DNA of 47,190 nt from Stappia sp. MMSF_3263. Its GTDB lineage: Bacteria; Pseudomonadota; Alphaproteobacteria; Rhizobiales; Stappiaceae. The notes beneath the pieces are model-generated. The model did not search any database and had not been told where the DNA came from. It saw only the letters and a list, made by a program, of their open reading frames with translations. Numbering within the stretch: the first letter of the stretch is position 1; every line of letters begins with the position of its first letter. Both the position numbers and the translations under genes were made by a program. The stretch is taken from contig NZ_JASHIK010000026.1 in the NCBI RefSeq assembly GCF_030733745.1, positions 1-47,190 on the forward strand. Reading direction: 5' to 3'. This document shows, one piece after another, positions 44,313 through 47,190 of the stretch.

Positions 44313-45347
44313 ATGCACTTCAGGACCAGTTCCATCGGGCTCGGGGTTGCCGCCCTCGGCCTGCTCATCGCCGCCGGACTCACCGGGGCCCGCGCCGAGA
44401 CGACGCTCGTCATGTCGTCCTGGCTGCCGCCCAAGCATCCGCTTGTCGAAAACGCCATGAAGCCCTGGGCCGACGATGTCGAGAAGGCAACCGAGGGCCG
44501 CGTCAAGGTGCGCGTGCTGGCGAAGCCCCTCGGCGCGCCGCCGGCCCATTTCGACATGGCGCGCGACGGTGTCGCCGACATCACCTACGGCCTGCATTCC
44601 TTCACCCGCGACGACCGTTTCCTGCGTTCGCGCATCGGCCAGTTCTCCTTCCTCGGCGACAATGCCGTGGCGGTGTCCAAGGCCTATTGGGACGTCTATG
44701 CCGGCTCGCTCGACGCCGCCGGCGAGCATGAGGGCGTCAAGCTGCTCTCCGTCTTCGCTCATGGCCCCGGCATGGTTCACAACAACCAGCGCAAGATCGA
44801 GACGCCGGAGGGCTTTTCCGGCCTGAAGCTGCGCACGCCCGGCGGCTACATCGCCGACCTGATGCAGGATCTCGGTGTCACCACCCAGTTCATGGGCCCG
44901 GGCGAGGTCTACGAGAAGCTGTCGCGCGGCGTCATCGACGGCGTCACCTTCCCGATGGAGGCGCTCAAGGCCTTCCGCCTTGCCGATCACCTGACCCATT
45001 CGATGACCGTTCCCGGCGGCATCTACAACACCTCCTGGTTCCTGGTCATCAACCAGGCCAAGTGGGACGCCATCTCCGACGCCGACAAGGCGGCCATCGA
45101 GGCCCTGTCGGGCGGTGCCTTTGCCGAGCGGGCCGGCGCCGTGTGGGACGCGGCCGATGCCGGCGGCGCGGCGCTCGTCGCCGAGACGAAGATCGAGGTG
45201 CACGAGGCCAATCCTGCGGTGCTCGCCGCGATCAAGGAACGGGCCGCAAAGTACGAGGCCGAATGGGCCGGGGCGGTCAAGGCGCAGGGCTTCGACGGGG
45301 CCGCCGCCCTCGCTGCCTTGCGGGCCCAGACCGGCGTTTCCTTCTGA
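44313..45347 (+). CDS. TRAP transporter substrate-binding protein (DctP family)
   Basis: 344-residue periplasmic solute receptor with a signal peptide (about 1-28, ending ARA). TTLVMSSWLPPKHPLVENAMKPWADDVEKATEGRVKVRVL opens the fold, and GLKLRTPGGYIADLMQDLG holds the conserved arginine that usually binds a carboxylate. The ligand is thus probably an organic acid, identity unknown. GGGAGG precedes the ATG. It is first of a three-gene operon with the membrane subunits. Confidence 0.93.
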   Translation: MHFRTSSIGLGVAALGLLIAAGLTGARAETTLVMSSWLPPKHPLVENAMKPWADDVEKATEGRVKVRVLAKPLGAPPAHFDMARDGVADITYGLHSFTRDDRFLRSRIGQFSFLGDNAVAVSKAYWDVYAGSLDAAGEHEGVKLLSVFAHGPGMVHNNQRKIETPEGFSGLKLRTPGGYIADLMQDLGVTTQFMGPGEVYEKLSRGVIDGVTFPMEALKAFRLADHLTHSMTVPGGIYNTSWFLVINQAKWDAISDADKAAIEALSGGAFAERAGAVWDAADAGGAALVAETKIEVHEANPAVLAAIKERAAKYEAEWAGAVKAQGFDGAAALAALRAQTGVSF

Positions 45348-45354
45348 CGCCCTG

Positions 45355-45858
45355 ATGCCCGAGCAACCGAAAGCACCGGTCCGGCCGCAGCGCCGGACCG
45401 CGTGGGGCCTGATCGAGACGGCGTTGTCGGCGGGAGCCGGCGCGCTGCTTCTCGCCCTCACATTCATCACCTGTATCGACGTCGTCGCCCGCTACTGGTT
45501 CAACGCGCCCCTGTCCGGCGCCTATGAACTGACCGAACTGTTTCTCGCCGCCCTTGTCTTCCTCGCCCTGCCGATCACCACCGGGCGCGGCGAGCATGTC
45601 GAGGTCGACCTGATCGACGCGGTCGCGGGCGGTGCCATTTCCCGCATGGCCCGTCCCGTCACCGGGCTCCTGACCGCCGGCGTGCTTGCGCTCTTCGCCT
45701 GGCGGCTGTGGGAACACGCCCTGCGGCTCGCGAGCGACGGGGCAATCAGCGATAGCCTGGCGCTGCCGATCGCGCCCGTCGCCTTCCTTGCCGCCATTGG
45801 CTGCGGCCTTGCAAGCCTGCTCGCCATTTCCCGCGCGCTGCGCCCAGCCGCCGCCTGA
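45355..45858 (+). CDS. TRAP transporter small membrane subunit (DctQ family)
   Basis: 167 residues with four predicted helices (about 20-42, 54-75, 95-118, 135-157). DVVARYWFNAPLSGAYELTELFLAALVFLALP is the DctQ hallmark. It forms the membrane complex with DctM and starts 7 bases after the dctP stop. Confidence 0.92.
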   Translation: MPEQPKAPVRPQRRTAWGLIETALSAGAGALLLALTFITCIDVVARYWFNAPLSGAYELTELFLAALVFLALPITTGRGEHVEVDLIDAVAGGAISRMARPVTGLLTAGVLALFAWRLWEHALRLASDGAISDSLALPIAPVAFLAAIGCGLASLLAISRALRPAAA

Positions 45859-45870
45859 CCGGATCCCCCC

Positions 45871-47190
45871 ATGACGGAATCGCTTGTCGGCTTCGCCGTT
45901 CTGCTCGTCCTGATCTTCCTCAAGATGCCGGTTGCCTTCGCCATGGCGCTGGTCGGCATCGCCGGCTTCGCCCTGATGCGCGGGCTCGACGCCAGCCTTG
46001 CCATGACCGGCACGCTGGTCTTCGATGCCGGCCTTGCCTATTCGCTCTCGGTGGTGCCGCTGTTCATCTTCATGGGCAACGTGCTCGCCCGCTCCGGCGT
46101 CAGCCACGGCCTCTATGCAGTCGCCAACCACGCAACGGCACGCATGCGCGGCGGCCTTGCCATGGCCTCGGTGATCGCCTGCGGCGGCTTCTCCGCGGTC
46201 TGCGGCTCCTCCCTCGCCACCGCCGCCACCATGTCCAAGGTGGCGATGCCCTCGATGCGCCGCTACGGCTATGCCGACAGCCTCGCCGCCGGCTCGATCG
46301 CCGCCGGCGGCACGCTCGGCATCCTCATCCCGCCCTCCGTCATCCTGATCATCTACGGGCTGTTGACCGAATCCGACATCGGCAAGCTGTTCATCGCCGG
46401 CATCGTGCCGGGTCTTGTCGGCCTCGTCTTCTACCTCCTCGCCGTGCAGGTCGCCGTCTGGCGCAATCCCGGGCTCGCGCCGCCGGCGACGGACCTGGAA
46501 CCGCTGACCCGGCGCGACGGGCTTGGCGTTGCCGCCCTTGCCCTGCTCTTCGCCATCATCATGGTCGGCATCTATGGCGGCTTCTTCACCCCGACCGAGG
46601 CGGCCGGCATCGGCGCCGGCACCGCGATCCCCATCTCGGCCCTGTTCGGCCGGTTGAAACTGTCGGCGCTGCTCGAGGCGATCGGCGAAAGCGCGCGGGC
46701 GACCGCGATGATCTTCGCCCTGATCATCGGCGCCGACATCTTCACGAACTTTGTCAATTTCGCCGGCCTGCCGGACGCCCTGTCCGAGGCTGTCACCGGC
46801 CTGGACGTCAGCCCCTGGCTGGTGATCCTGGCGATCGTCGCGGTCTACATCCTGCTCGGCTGCGTGCTGGAAAGCCTGTCGATGATCCTGCTCACCGTGC
46901 CGGTCTTCTATCCGCTGGTCAGCAATCTCGACTTCGGCTCAGGAATGCTCGCGGATCCGGAACTGGTGCTGATCTGGTTCGCCATCGTCGTCGTCGTGGT
47001 CACCGAGATCAGCCTGATCACCCCGCCCGTCGGCCTCAACGTCTTCGTCCTCAGGAGCGTCCTGGAAGACGTCAGCCTGACGACGATCTTCAGGGGCGTC
47101 ACCCCGTTCTGGATCGCCGACATCTTCCGCCTGGCGCTGCTGATCGCCGTTCCCTGGATCTCGCTCTGGCTGGTCACGGCGATGCGCTGA
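45871..47190 (+). CDS. TRAP transporter large permease (DctM family)
   Basis: 439-residue sodium-coupled translocation subunit of the ion-transporter superfamily, with 11-12 predicted helices. GNVLARSGVSHGLYAVANHATARMRGGLAMASVIACGGFSAVCGSS and GGTLGILIPPSVILIIYGLLTE are family signatures, the latter holding the helical-hairpin ion site. A second hairpin lies near SLITPPVGLNVFVL. It is complete: the TGA stop is the last codon of the window. Confidence 0.95.
   Translation: MTESLVGFAVLLVLIFLKMPVAFAMALVGIAGFALMRGLDASLAMTGTLVFDAGLAYSLSVVPLFIFMGNVLARSGVSHGLYAVANHATARMRGGLAMASVIACGGFSAVCGSSLATAATMSKVAMPSMRRYGYADSLAAGSIAAGGTLGILIPPSVILIIYGLLTESDIGKLFIAGIVPGLVGLVFYLLAVQVAVWRNPGLAPPATDLEPLTRRDGLGVAALALLFAIIMVGIYGGFFTPTEAAGIGAGTAIPISALFGRLKLSALLEAIGESARATAMIFALIIGADIFTNFVNFAGLPDALSEAVTGLDVSPWLVILAIVAVYILLGCVLESLSMILLTVPVFYPLVSNLDFGSGMLADPELVLIWFAIVVVVVTEISLITPPVGLNVFVLRSVLEDVSLTTIFRGVTPFWIADIFRLALLIAVPWISLWLVTAMR

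Overview
The window is a GC-rich, almost gap-free stretch of chromosome with 47 protein genes. Its core gene order is clpB - DUF4167 gene - prmC - prfA - ptsP - lysC | ubiG, then DUF1178 gene - nitrilase - grxC - comF, and mutT - GNAT - argJ - parvulin | secA. With the family content (DUF1178, DUF2794, DUF4167, YbhL) this points to an alphaproteobacterium of the Hyphomicrobiales (Rhizobiales), perhaps a Stappia/Labrenzia-like marine lineage. The order-level call is firm; anything finer is a guess. No rRNA, tRNA, CRISPR array, insertion sequence or prophage was seen.

Layout. 1-10 kb, minus strand: disaggregase ClpB, a DUF4167 protein, the release-factor pair PrmC/RF1, nitrogen-PTS enzyme I (PtsP) and aspartokinase. 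10-13.5 kb: ubiG followed by what looks like an accessory block (alpha/beta hydrolase, two VOC proteins, a DUF1428 protein, a MarR regulator) with marked palindromes between its divergent genes. 13.5-16.1 kb, minus: DUF1178, nitrilase-like amidohydrolase, glutaredoxin 3, ComF. 16.2-19.1 kb: a self-contained HxlR regulator / drug-efflux MFS / glutathione transferase cassette ending in four 11-bp tandem repeats. 19.2-24.5 kb: complex-I-assembly-type methyltransferase, orphan Flp pilin, Nudix hydrolase, GNAT, ArgJ, a two-helix membrane protein and a periplasmic parvulin. 24.8-29.6 kb: secA, then a strikingly AT-rich orphan membrane-protein gene, then a class III nucleotide cyclase. 29.7-34.9 kb: L,D-transpeptidase, KDG-type sugar kinase, alpha/beta hydrolase, pyrophosphatase, ThpR, aldo/keto reductase. 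35-41.7 kb: tesA divergent from a YbbA/YbbP-type ABC exporter (the same arrangement as in E. coli), an unknown secreted protein, a Bax-inhibitor-1 (YbhL) gene with a structured leader, and DUF2794. 42.3-47.2 kb: GNAT, a quinone-reductase-like flavoprotein divergent from its probable TetR repressor, and a complete TRAP transporter (DctP-DctQ-DctM) that ends at the last base of the window.

Working together: most genes are housekeeping (translation termination, protein export and folding, amino-acid and ubiquinone synthesis). The accessory blocks combine a regulator with enzymes or pumps suited to xenobiotic or electrophile stress (MarR/VOC, HxlR/MFS/GST, TetR/flavoprotein).

The strongest candidate for something undescribed is the AT-rich gene at 27599-28396. 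Its likely start lies inside the loop of what looks like the secA terminator hairpin, and its 3' end overlaps the cyclase start. Also notable are the candidate ybhL leader at 40166-40270 with mutually exclusive pairings, a possible small RNA at 41945-42147, the paired TetR operators at 43417-43461, and the operator/attenuator-like palindrome at 12931-12952.
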